NCBI RefSeq assembly: GCF_913778665.1
Contig: NZ_CAJYVQ010000006.1
Span: 165,934-229,933, forward strand
DNA length: 64,000 nt
DNA from: an uncultured Stenotrophomonas sp.
GTDB lineage: Bacteria > Pseudomonadota > Gammaproteobacteria > Xanthomonadales > Xanthomonadaceae
Direction of reading: 5' to 3'
Positions 29,145 through 37,208 of this stretch are shown piece after piece (the stretch's first letter is position 1; the number at the start of each line of letters is the position of its first letter). A model generated the notes under the pieces. It searched no databases. It saw only the letters and a list, made by a program, of their open reading frames with translations, and was not told where the DNA came from. The position numbers were made by a program, and so were the translations under genes.

Positions 29145-29786
29145 CTACGTGTTCTGGAACACCGCCAGCTGCGCGGCGAACGCACGCTGGTAGGCCGGCC
29201 GCTGCGTCGCGCGCGCGACGTACGCGGCCAGCGCCGGGTAGTCATCGACGATGCCGCTGCTCTTCAGGCGCAGCAGCACCGAGACCATCATCAGGTCGCC
29301 CGCACTGAACGCGCCGTCCAGCCAGGTGGCATCGCCCAGTCCTGCCGACAACTGCGTCAGCCGCGTCCGCACGCGCTCGTCGAGCATCGGCAGGCGCTGC
29401 GCATACCAGGGCTGCTCGCGTTCCAGCACCCAGGCCATCGAGCGCTCGACGATAGGCGGCTCCACGGTGTTCAGCGCGGCGAACATCCACATGATCGCGC
29501 GCATGCGTGCAGGCGGATCGTCGGGCAGCAGGCCGGCATGCTGCTCGGCCAGGTGCAGGACAATCGCTCCGGACTCGAACAGCACCTGTTCGCCTTCCTG
29601 CCAGGTGGGAATCTGCCCGAATGGCGTGCGCGCCAGATGCGCGGGTTGCTTCATCTCTGCGAAGGTCAGCAATTGCACCTGGCAGGGCACGCCAAGTTCC
29701 TCCAGTGCCCAGCGCACGCGCATGTCGCGGGCCAGGCCCTGCCCGCGGTCGGGGGAGGTGGCGAAAGCAGTGAGAATCGGCGACAT
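29145..29786 (-). CDS. Glutathione S-transferase family protein
   Basis: The 213-residue protein has an N-terminal thioredoxin-like GST domain (VRWALEELGVPCQVQLLTF, the cis-Pro loop TPFGQIPTW, and FESGAIVLHLA) and an all-helical C-terminal domain with FSAGDLMMVS, the conserved Asp-containing N-capping box. It conjugates or handles glutathione-linked electrophiles. ATG 29784-29786 (MSPILTAFATSP). Substrate unknown. Confidence 0.88.
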   Translation of the reverse strand: MSPILTAFATSPDRGQGLARDMRVRWALEELGVPCQVQLLTFAEMKQPAHLARTPFGQIPTWQEGEQVLFESGAIVLHLAEQHAGLLPDDPPARMRAIMWMFAALNTVEPPIVERSMAWVLEREQPWYAQRLPMLDERVRTRLTQLSAGLGDATWLDGAFSAGDLMMVSVLLRLKSSGIVDDYPALAAYVARATQRPAYQRAFAAQLAVFQNT

Positions 29787-29958
29787 CGGGACGCTCCTGC
29801 AGGACGAAGGGCCTGCCTTTCCCGATCCGACGAACGACGGCAGCGCGAATCGACATCGCGGATGTCGACGTGCACGTGGCCTGCACGGCTTCTGCACGCG
29901 TGCACCGTTGCGGATCGATCAGGCTGCCGAGGTCATCCGCACAGACAGGTAGGCAGAC

Positions 29959-30069
29959 ATGAATACTCCAGGCAAGCCCACGCCCAGCTGGCGTCAGCGC
30001 AACGTACTGATGGGAGCGCTCGCCGCGGTACTGGTGATCGTGCTGATCATCCTCTTCGTGCCGTGGTAA
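29959..30069 (+). CDS. Small single-span membrane protein (36 aa)
   Basis: An ATG at 29959 opens a 36-residue frame: a polar start (MNTPGKPTPSWRQRN) followed by one transmembrane helix rich in Leu, Val and Ile ending FVPW. A GACAGGTAGG stretch upstream is a plausible ribosome site. It resembles small inner-membrane proteins seen next to stress genes; no name can be given. Divergent from the GST gene. It is short enough to be missed by ordinary gene finding. Confidence 0.55.
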   Translation: MNTPGKPTPSWRQRNVLMGALAAVLVIVLIILFVPW

Positions 30070-30263
30070 TGCAGGCGAGGGCTGTTCGATGTGAACGGCC
30101 CAACGCTGTGGCGTGAAGCAGTCAGTGCGGGTTGGGCGAGGTGATGCGCGCATCAATCGGTACTCACCCGCGAACCACGCCGAGGTGTCCACAGTGGTCC
30201 CACAGGCAGCGCATTGATGCTGCTTTTCTCCCCCGCACACATCGATCACAAAGGAGCAACTCC

Positions 30264-30716
30264 ATGAGCACCCAGTCGACCATCGAACATCGCCTCAACG
30301 ATCTGATCGAGATTGCCCGCGACGGAAAGTCGTTCTACGAAGAAGCCGCAACCAAGGTGAAGGATGCCGAGCTGTCGGCACTGTTCACCCGCATCGCCGG
30401 CGTCAAGGGCCGCATCGTCGCTGCGCTGAGCGGCTCGGTCGCTGCCAGCGGCGGCAAGCCGGCCGAGCACGGCACCGTTGTCGGCTCGATGCAGCAGTTC
30501 TACGGCAAGGTGCGCGCGGCCTTCGGTGATACCAACTACGGCTACGTGGCCGAGCTGGAAGAATCCGAGGATCGCCTGCTCGGCGCATTCAAGGACGTGC
30601 TGAAGGAGAACGACCTGCCGCCGGCCGTGCGCCAGGAAGTGACCCAGCTGCTGCCGGACGTGCAGGAATGCCACAACGTCATGCGCGCGCGCAAGCATGC
30701 GATGAAGGCGGCCTGA
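30264..30716 (+). CDS. PA2169-family four-helix-bundle protein (DUF2383)
   Basis: The 150-residue protein is all helical with the ferritin-like DUF2383 layout: an N-terminal pair of helices (LNDLIEIARDGKSFYEEAATKVKD, LSALFTRIAGVK) and a C-terminal pair around ELEESEDRLLGAFKD. Members are stress-related and often sit with small membrane and KGG proteins, as here. AGGAGC upstream of ATG 30264 is a good ribosome site. Metal binding is not assured. Confidence 0.85.
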   Translation: MSTQSTIEHRLNDLIEIARDGKSFYEEAATKVKDAELSALFTRIAGVKGRIVAALSGSVAASGGKPAEHGTVVGSMQQFYGKVRAAFGDTNYGYVAELEESEDRLLGAFKDVLKENDLPPAVRQEVTQLLPDVQECHNVMRARKHAMKAA

Positions 30717-30819
30717 TCGAACAGGGCGGGCACCGTCCCGGGTACCTTCACTCGCCCTCCGGCACGCCGCGCTATGGTGGCGGCGCCTGGGCTCACCAGG
30801 CTTGTCAGGGAGTGATGCG

Positions 30820-31020
30820 ATGCATGCTTTCAGGAAGGTGATTGCAGGGGCGGTGTTCGCCTTGGCGTGTACCGGTTCAGTGGCGGTAGCAGGGCCGGTC
30901 GAGCCTTGCGACAAGCCGTGCTGGCGGGCTTACCAGATGTGCCTGGCCAGTGGTGGCGAAGCTGCTGAATGCCAGGACGCGTACAACACGTGCGTGGTCG
31001 ACCTGTGCATGGGCGTGTGA
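30820..31020 (+). CDS. Small secreted cysteine-rich protein (66 aa)
   Basis: A signal peptide is followed by a mature part of about 40 residues with six cysteines in CX3CX6C and later CX6CX4C spacing (CDKPC, MCLA, EC, TCVVDLC), probably three disulfides in the periplasm. ATG 30820 is preferred over a TTG six codons earlier. No known family. A terminator follows. Confidence 0.65.
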   Translation: MHAFRKVIAGAVFALACTGSVAVAGPVEPCDKPCWRAYQMCLASGGEAAECQDAYNTCVVDLCMGV

Positions 31021-31049
31021 GTCGCGCCGTCTGAGCTGTACGCTGCGTG

Positions 31050-31083
31050 GAGCCCCGTCATCGACGGGGCTCTTCCGTTTTCC
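31050..31083 (+). terminator. Terminator after the Cys-rich small protein
   Basis: GAGCCCCGTC and GACGGGGCTC arms form a perfect 9-10-bp stem followed by TTCCGTTTTCC. Confidence 0.75.
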
Positions 31084-31139
31084 GCGCGGGTGCGGCCCAG
31101 GGCTGCGCAAGCCGCTGCGGCATTGCTGCGGAGAAGCAC

Positions 31140-31490
31140 ATGGCAGTCCTGCGCGTCATTGCCAATATCGCCACACCCGATCCGGCACAGGCCGCCGCCT
31201 TCTACGGTGACCTGCTCGGCATGCCGGTGCTGATGGATCACGGCTGGATCATCACTCACGGCGGGCAGGGCAGCGCCCGCGCCCAGGTCAGTTTCGCCAG
31301 CGAGGGCGGCTCCGGAACCCCGGTGCCGGATCTGTCGATCGAAGTGGACGATCTGCAGGAGGTGCTGGACCGCATGCGCGCGGCCGGTGTCGCGCTGGAG
31401 TACGGCCCGGTCGATGAGCCCTGGGGCGTGCGCCGCTTCTTCGTGCGCGATCCGTTCGGCCGGTTGCTGAACATTCTCGCCCACGCCTGA
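31140..31490 (+). CDS. Glyoxalase/bleomycin resistance-type (VOC) protein
   Basis: The 116-residue protein has the two beta-alpha-beta-beta-beta modules of the VOC superfamily: ATPDPAQAAAFYGDLLGMPVLMD at the start, and WGVRRFFVRDPFGRLLNIL at the end, in which the late acidic metal-ligand position appears to be Asn. Acts on a small molecule; substrate not predictable. ATG at 31140. Confidence 0.85.
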   Translation: MAVLRVIANIATPDPAQAAAFYGDLLGMPVLMDHGWIITHGGQGSARAQVSFASEGGSGTPVPDLSIEVDDLQEVLDRMRAAGVALEYGPVDEPWGVRRFFVRDPFGRLLNILAHA

Positions 31491-31505
31491 GCGACGCATG
31501 CCGAC

Positions 31506-31805
31506 TCAACCCTGCTGGCCCTGCGGCCCGCCGCTGCCGGGCTCCGTCTTCTGTTGCTGCTGCTGGCGAGCGTTGGCATGGCGTGCATGCCCACCCTCGC
31601 GCCCGATCGTTGCCATGTGCTGGCGATCGCGGCTGATTGCCTGGCCACCTTTGCGGCCGGCGGCGCGTGCTTCGTCCGGGCTGAACTCATGCGCGTTGCC
31701 GGAGGCGTGCGCGGCGCGGCCGCCCTTGGCGGCGATCGCACGCTGTTTGTCCTGGTCCATCGATGCGAAACCGCGATGGGAGGTGCCATTCTGTCGGTCA
31801 GCCAT
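31506..31805 (-). CDS. KGG-repeat stress protein (YciG/Con-10-like)
   Basis: The 99-residue hydrophilic protein carries repeated G-F-A-S-M-D and A-x-K-G-G / GRKGGQA / GREGGHA motifs, the KGG repeats of general stress proteins (YciG, GsiB relatives). The C-terminus is Gln/Gly-rich. Expected to be induced in stationary phase or osmotic stress and disordered in solution. It overlaps nothing; converges on the glyoxalase gene 15 bp away. Confidence 0.88.
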   Translation of the reverse strand: MADRQNGTSHRGFASMDQDKQRAIAAKGGRAAHASGNAHEFSPDEARAAGRKGGQAISRDRQHMATIGREGGHARHANARQQQQQKTEPGSGGPQGQQG

Positions 31806-31917
31806 GTGTTGTCTCCAGTCGGGTGGGCGCCGCCGTTTGCGGCAACGGCGTCATGCTTGGCCAACGCGCGCTAAGTCCAGGTCGCCATCGCTGCGATCGC
31901 CTTCACGTGGTCTGCGC

Positions 31918-32569
31918 ATGCGAGCAACGACCGCAGCCATTCAGGCGCCGCAGGCGCCGGCCACCGCAGTACAGGCGAAGTACCTGGACGTGGCCGAAGA
32001 AGGCGCGCGCATCGCCGATGCCCTGCGTGAGTGGTCGAGGCAGCAGCGCTACGTGGACCGCTGTGCGGACCCGCAGGCCTTCAGTGCCCGCCTGAACCAG
32101 GACCTGGATGTGTTCGACGGCCATTTTCACGTCGAGCGGGCGACGCCAGTGCCGGCCACGAGGACGGGGTGACGGCCTGGCGCGCCGACGCGCGCGGCAA
32201 CGGTGCCGGCGTGCGCGCGGTGCAGGTGCTGGAGGGCAACATCGGCCATCTGCGCCTGAGCACGTTCTGCCTCGTGGACCTGGCCTGGCCCAAGCTGGCG
32301 TCGTCGTTCGCCCTGCTGGCCGACACCGACGGCGTGGTGCTGGACCTGCCCGCATCGTCGGCGGTTGCAGGGGCGGCGCCGCGCATATGTTCGATGATCC
32401 TGTGTAACTGCCGGACGGTTATCAGATCAGCATTCCGGACCCGCAGCCGGACAACCTGTGCACCTGCGGCGGCTGGGAGCGCACCGGTGTCACGCCCGAT
32501 ATTGCAGGCGGCGACGTTCCGCCGTTCATCGCACGGCAGTTGCCGGTGCCCTCGAAGTCGTCAGGATGA
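31918..32569 (+). pseudogene. Frameshifted S41-type C-terminal peptidase (retinol-binding-protein-like)
   Basis: Three pieces in three reading frames line up with one protein family. Frame from 31918: a helical N-terminal domain (AKYLDVAEEGARIADALREW, then DLDVFDGHFHVE) as in the S41 N-terminal domain. Frame of 32220: GNIGHLRLSTF and LADTDGVVLDLPA, the peptidase core with the strand preceding the active site. From about 32411: LPDGYQISIPDPQPD, then GWERTGVTPDI, the C-terminal family motif. The core catalytic Ser/Lys region is missing or garbled, so the gene is inactive. Coordinates are approximate at the 5' end. Confidence 0.7.
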
Positions 32570-32658
32570 ACGCACATTTGCAACGCCGCCCTATCGCGGG
32601 CCACAGGCGGCATGCCTAGAATCGAGGCATCCCGGTAGTTCCCGGGCGCTTCGAGTGA

Positions 32659-33561
32659 ATGGACTCAATGAAGATCCTGTTGACCGGCAGTTCCGGGCGG
32701 ATCGGGCGCGCGATCTTCGGCGCGCTGGCGGCTGCGCATGAGGTGGTGGGGCTGGATCGGAGCCCGTTCGCAACCACCCGCATCATTGCCGATGTCACCG
32801 ATCATCAGGCCGTGGCGCGCGCCATGCAGGGCATCGATGCGGTGATCCACACCGCCGCACTGCACGCGCCGCACGTCGGGCTGGTGCCGGATGCGGTGTT
32901 CCAGCAGATCAACGTGGACGCGACCGCGCACCTGCTGCGCGCTGCACGCGAGGCCGGTGCCCGCCGCTTCGTGCTGACCAGCACCACCGCGCTGTATGGC
33001 CATGCCGTGGTGGCCGGTGGATGCCGCTGGATCGACGAAGACACCGAGCCGTTGCCGCGCACGATCTACCACCGCAGCAAGCTGCAGGCCGAGGCGCTGG
33101 CCGAAGCGGCGGCCAGTGCCGATTTCCAGGTACGCGTGCTGCGCATGGGCCGTTGCTTCCCCGAACCGCCCGATCGGATGGCGATGTTCCGCCTGCACCG
33201 TGGCATCGACGCGCGCGACGTGGCCAGTGCGCATGCCGCGCTGCTGCACGATCAGGGCGCGGCGTTCGCGCGCTACATCGCCTGTGCGCCGACCCCGTTC
33301 AGGCGCGAGGACTGCCTGCAGCTGGCGACCCAGCCACGCAGCGTGCTGGCGCGGCGGGTGCCGCAGCTGCTCGCCGAGTTCGAGCGCCGCGGCTGGCCGT
33401 TGCCGTTGAGCATTGATCGGGTCTACGACAGTGCGCGCCTGCGCACGGCACTGGGATGGCAGCCGCGCTTCGGCCCCGACGACGTGCTGCAGCAGTACGC
33501 CGCCGGCAGCATCGAGGTGCTGCCACGGGCGGAATGGATCAAGGACCGCGTCGCCGAATAG
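32659..33561 (+). CDS. NAD(P)-dependent epimerase/dehydratase (extended SDR)
   Basis: The 300-residue Rossmann-fold enzyme has the GSSGRIG nucleotide-binding motif near residue 11, the conserved TSTTALYG strand, and the catalytic YHRSK pair (Tyr-x3-Lys) near residue 135. It likely reduces or epimerises a sugar nucleotide or small aldehyde. ATG 32668 three codons downstream is an equal candidate. The upstream S41 pseudogene has no link to it. Confidence 0.85.
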   Translation: MDSMKILLTGSSGRIGRAIFGALAAAHEVVGLDRSPFATTRIIADVTDHQAVARAMQGIDAVIHTAALHAPHVGLVPDAVFQQINVDATAHLLRAAREAGARRFVLTSTTALYGHAVVAGGCRWIDEDTEPLPRTIYHRSKLQAEALAEAAASADFQVRVLRMGRCFPEPPDRMAMFRLHRGIDARDVASAHAALLHDQGAAFARYIACAPTPFRREDCLQLATQPRSVLARRVPQLLAEFERRGWPLPLSIDRVYDSARLRTALGWQPRFGPDDVLQQYAAGSIEVLPRAEWIKDRVAE

Positions 33562-33770
33562 CGGCGGCAGGGCAGGGTGCATGAGCCCTCCCTGAGCAGA
33601 TTCAGGAAAGTGGCGGCCGGCCGCCTCAACCTCCTTGGCTGGCGGCCGCTAACCCGGTGCGCTTCCAGCGCCGGGCGCGGCCCGGCCGCTGGTGGCCTGC
33701 GCGACGGATCGCGCGCCTGCACGGTGCCCTCGCGGTGCCGGTCGTCCTGAACTGCCATGCGGACCCTTCC

Positions 33771-36302
33771 ATGCCTCCTTCCCGCTCCGCCGCTGCCCGC
33801 CGCCCGGGCAGCATCGCCCACAAGTTGATGCTGGGCACCGCCGCGATCGCGCTGCTGTGCTTCGGCCTGACCGCGTTCCTGATCTACCGCCAGGCCAGCG
33901 CCAGCCTGATCGACGCCTCGCGCCAGACCATGACCAGCGAAGCCAACGCCGAGGCGCGCCAGGTCGCGGCCGACCTGGGCACGGCCTTTGCCAGCAACGA
34001 TGCCATGGTGGAAGCCGTGCTCGCCCAGCGTGCGCGTGGCGATATGCCGAACCGCGCCAGCCTGGCCGCCGTGCTGGGCGAGCAGCTGCGCACCCATCCC
34101 GAGTGGCTGGGCAAGAGCACCATGTGGGAAGCCGATGCCTTCGATGGCAAGGACGCCGAGTTCGTCAACAGCGAGGCGCACGACGCCACCGGCCGCTACA
34201 TGAGCTATTGGGCTTGGCACGACGGCAGGCCGCAGCAGTCGGCCATGACCGACTACACCGAAGCCGCCGACGGCTCGGCCGACTGGTACGTGGGCCCGAG
34301 CCGCGACAAGCTGCCCAAGGTCAGCGAGCCGTATGCGTATGACATCAGCGGCCAGCAGGTGCTGATGAGCACGCTGAGCACGCCGATCATCGAGAACGGC
34401 AGCTTCCTTGGCGTGTTCACCGTCGACTTCTCGCTGGCGGCGCTGCAGAAGCACCTGGCCACACTGACGCCGATGGGCGCGGGCCGCGTCGAACTGCTTT
34501 CGCCCAAGGGCGTGGTGCTGGCGTCGCCGAACGCGGCCGAGATCGGCAAGCCGCGCACCGATGCGCTGACTCGCCGCATGCTGGCCGATATCGCCGCCGA
34601 CCGGAGGTTTGAAGCTTTCACCCCGGACGCGGCCGGCAACGTGCGCGTGTACGTGCCGCTGCGCGTGGGCGAGGCCCCGCAGCGCTTCGCACTGGGCGTG
34701 GTGATGCCGCATGCGGTGATCGTCGCAGAGGCGCGCCAGCTGCTGTGGCTGACCTTGCTGGTCGGCGTGGTGGCTGCCTTGACCCTCAGCGCCGGTGTCT
34801 ACGTGCTGCTCCGCCGCTTGGCGATCCGGCCGCTGGCCGAAGCCGTGCGCGTGGCCGGCGATGTGGCCGCGGGCAAGCTGGACAGCACGCTGCCGGCGCG
34901 CAGCAACGATGAAGTGGGCCGCCTGCTGGAGGCGATGCAGGGCATGCGCGGACAGCTGCAGGCGGTGATGGCCGCGCAGGCGGAAATGGCGCGCCGCCAT
35001 GACGCCGGCGAGCTGAGCTACCGCATGGACGCCAGCGCCTTCCCCGGCGAGTACGGACGCATGGTGGCCGACAGCAACCAGCTGGTCGCCGCCAGCAATG
35101 CGGTCACCCAGCGCCTGGTGGACGTGATGCAGCGCTACGCCGTGGGTGACCTCAGCGTCGACATGGAAGCCCTGCCGGGCGAGAAGGCGGTGTTCACGGC
35201 TGCGATGGCCACCACCAAGCACAATTTGGCCGCGATCAACGAGCAGATCCAGCAGCTGGCTGCGGCCGCCGCCGCCGGTGACTTTGCCGTGCGCGGTGAT
35301 GCGCTGCGCTTCGACCACGATTTCCGTCGGATGGTGGAGACCCTCAACACCATGATGGAAGTCAGCGACCACAACCTGGCCGCACTGTCGACGCTGCTGC
35401 GCGCGATCGCCGCCGGTGACCTGAGCAGCCGCATGCACGGTGACTTCCACGGTGTGTTCGCGGTGATGCGCGATGATGCCAACAGCACCGTGCAACAGCT
35501 GACCCAGATCGTCGGGCAGATCCAGCAGTCGGCCGCGAGCATCCGCCTGGCTGCGGGCGAGATCGCCGCCGGCAACAGCGACCTGTCGCGGCGTACCGAA
35601 CAGCAGGCTGCCAACCTGGAAGAGACTGCCGCGTCGATGGAGGAACTGACCTCCACCGTGCGCCAGAACGCCGACCACGCACTGCAGGCCAACACTCTGG
35701 CCGGCTCTGCGGCCGGTGTGGCCAGCGAGGGTGGCCAGGTGGTCAGCCAGGTGGTGCAGACCATGGAGCAGATCGAATCGTCGTCGCAGCGCATCGCCGA
35801 GATCATTTCGGTGATCGATGGCATCGCCTTCCAGACCAATATCCTGGCGCTGAACGCGGCGGTTGAAGCGGCGCGTGCGGGTGAACAGGGCCGCGGTTTC
35901 GCCGTGGTCGCCAGCGAAGTGCGCGCGCTGGCCCAGCGCTCGGCGGGCGCTGCCAAGGAGATCAAGGAACTGATCGACGCTTCGGTGGCGCAGGTCGGCG
36001 CCGGTGCGCAGCTGGTGCACGGCGCCGGCCGCACCATGCAGGAAATCGTCGGCCAGGTCGGCCGGGTCAACGAGATCATGGCCGAGATCTCAGCGGCCTC
36101 GCGCGAGCAGTCGGCTGGTATCGAGCAGGTCAACCAGACCGTAGTGCAGATGGACGAGACCACCCAGCAGAACGCCGCGCTGGTGGAGGAGGCCAGTGCC
36201 GCCGCGCGCGCGATGGAAGAGCAGGCCGAGCAGCTGGCGGTGGCGGTCTCGCGCTTCCGCCTGCAGGCCGAACCGGAGGCCATGGCCCGTCGCGCGGCCT
36301 GA
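33771..36302 (+). CDS. Methyl-accepting chemotaxis protein with Cache sensor
   Basis: The 843-residue chemoreceptor has one helix near residues 16-38, a periplasmic dCache-type sensor to about residue 320 ([31 protein letters not shown]), a second helix near 325-348, then one or more HAMP units and the signalling hairpin tip [39 protein letters not shown]. Adaptation-region Gln/Glu heptads are present; a C-terminal NWETF tether is not. The signal sensed cannot be read. ATG 33771 (MPPSRSAA) places the first helix correctly. Confidence 0.93.
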   Translation: MPPSRSAAARRPGSIAHKLMLGTAAIALLCFGLTAFLIYRQASASLIDASRQTMTSEANAEARQVAADLGTAFASNDAMVEAVLAQRARGDMPNRASLAAVLGEQLRTHPEWLGKSTMWEADAFDGKDAEFVNSEAHDATGRYMSYWAWHDGRPQQSAMTDYTEAADGSADWYVGPSRDKLPKVSEPYAYDISGQQVLMSTLSTPIIENGSFLGVFTVDFSLAALQKHLATLTPMGAGRVELLSPKGVVLASPNAAEIGKPRTDALTRRMLADIAADRRFEAFTPDAAGNVRVYVPLRVGEAPQRFALGVVMPHAVIVAEARQLLWLTLLVGVVAALTLSAGVYVLLRRLAIRPLAEAVRVAGDVAAGKLDSTLPARSNDEVGRLLEAMQGMRGQLQAVMAAQAEMARRHDAGELSYRMDASAFPGEYGRMVADSNQLVAASNAVTQRLVDVMQRYAVGDLSVDMEALPGEKAVFTAAMATTKHNLAAINEQIQQLAAAAAAGDFAVRGDALRFDHDFRRMVETLNTMMEVSDHNLAALSTLLRAIAAGDLSSRMHGDFHGVFAVMRDDANSTVQQLTQIVGQIQQSAASIRLAAGEIAAGNSDLSRRTEQQAANLEETAASMEELTSTVRQNADHALQANTLAGSAAGVASEGGQVVSQVVQTMEQIESSSQRIAEIISVIDGIAFQTNILALNAAVEAARAGEQGRGFAVVASEVRALAQRSAGAAKEIKELIDASVAQVGAGAQLVHGAGRTMQEIVGQVGRVNEIMAEISAASREQSAGIEQVNQTVVQMDETTQQNAALVEEASAAARAMEEQAEQLAVAVSRFRLQAEPEAMARRAA

Positions 36303-36315
36303 TCCCGGAAACGAA

Positions 36316-36339
36316 GACGCCCGGCGGGGGCCGGGCGTC
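36316..36339. terminator. Hairpin between the convergent MCP and DUF2628 genes
   Basis: GACGCCCGGC and GCCGGGCGTC arms form a stem of about 9 bp between two convergent stop codons; no T-run, so it is only a probable terminator for either strand. Confidence 0.5.
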
Positions 36340-36379
36340 GGTTGCATCCTTGCCGCGCATCCTGCGCAGGTCTGATGGC

Positions 36380-36766
36380 TCAGAACATTCCTTCAAACGG
36401 GTTCCAGCTGGTGCGTCCTTCCACCTTCTCCAGGTAGTAGCTGTAGTTGGTGCTGGAGGCGACCAGCAGATTCATGGCGATGAACAGCATGCGCCCGACG
36501 ACGTCGGGAAGGAACATGGTGATGATGGCCAGCGCGATGTTGATGCCGATCACCACCAGTGCCTTGCGCCACATGCCGAGAATCAGCAGGTAGATGGCAC
36601 CGAAGAACAGTGCGAAGAAGTTCAGGTTGATCTTCAGGCGGTCACCAAAGGACAGCGCCTTCCAGGCCTGCTTGAAGCCGGGGTTCTTGGGGGCGCCGTG
36701 CTGGCGGAAGAAGTTGAAGCGGAACTGCCACTTCGGGCTGAACTGGGACAGGTCAGTGGTATTCAT
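36380..36766 (-). CDS. DUF2628 small membrane protein
   Basis: The 128-residue protein has three hydrophobic helices and the DUF2628 pattern: WKALSFGDRLKINLNFFALFFGAIYLLILGMWRKAL in the middle and NYSYYLEKVEG near the end. Family function unknown. ATG 36764-36766 (MNTTDLS) is used; a longer start four codons upstream is possible. Two perfect palindromes lie in its upstream region and probably regulate it. Confidence 0.85.
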   Translation of the reverse strand: MNTTDLSQFSPKWQFRFNFFRQHGAPKNPGFKQAWKALSFGDRLKINLNFFALFFGAIYLLILGMWRKALVVIGINIALAIITMFLPDVVGRMLFIAMNLLVASSTNYSYYLEKVEGRTSWNPFEGMF

Positions 36767-36786
36767 TGGGGGAAACATCCCTGTGA

Positions 36787-36817
36787 GAAAACGTTTTCAT
36801 GATAGGACAAGTCCTAT
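36787..36817. promoter_or_regulatory. Two adjacent perfect palindromes upstream of DUF2628 gene
   Basis: GAAAACGTTTTC is a 12-bp perfect palindrome at 36787-36798. ATAGGAC-AA-GTCCTAT is a 7+2+7 inverted repeat at 36802-36817. They lie 20-50 bp upstream of the DUF2628 start. A central CG in an AAACGTTT core is typical of LacI-family operators. The second looks like an independent operator. No regulator is identified; the reading as operators is inference. Confidence 0.5.
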
Positions 36818-36982
36818 TCAGGATCCAAGCGTCACCGTCAAAAATGTGACGCCTGCCAAGTTCCGGCTGCTGCGCCAGCGGCGCGCGCCGTCACCCGCCC
36901 GCCTCGTTTTTAGGATAGGGTGCGCAGTTCCGCTGCCGCACCCGCTGAATCCGTGCGGCGGCGGGATGTCCATGGAGGTTGC

Positions 36983-37153
36983 ATGACCACACCTGCTACA
37001 CCGGAAAACGCACCGGGACCGGTGCTCCTGCCGACACCTGAAGTGGTGCAGGCACAACAACTGCTCGCACGCCAGCAACTGGCGGTGGCGATGGACCGTG
37101 CACGCACGGCCGCCACGCGGGATGCGGCACCGGCCGCGCTGGAAAGCGAGTAA
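36983..37153 (+). CDS. Hypothetical small protein (56 aa)
   Basis: A GGAGG ribosome site at 36974 precedes ATG 36983. The 56-residue product is Pro/Ala-rich at the start and helical and Gln/Arg-rich after VVQAQQLLARQQLAVAMDRART. No signal peptide or membrane segment. Not recognised. Confidence 0.5.
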   Translation: MTTPATPENAPGPVLLPTPEVVQAQQLLARQQLAVAMDRARTAATRDAAPAALESE

Positions 37154-37167
37154 ACCGCAACACCGCC

Positions 37168-37198
37168 GATCGCGCTGGCATGCCGCCAGCGCGATCGC
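37168..37198. terminator. Strong hairpin between small ORF and TonB receptor gene
   Basis: CGATCGCGCTGGC and its exact complement enclose a 5-nt loop, 13 bp of perfect pairing. It lies between two convergent stop codons and may end both transcripts; no T-run is seen. Confidence 0.55.
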
Positions 37199-37208
37199 GG
37201 CATGCGCA

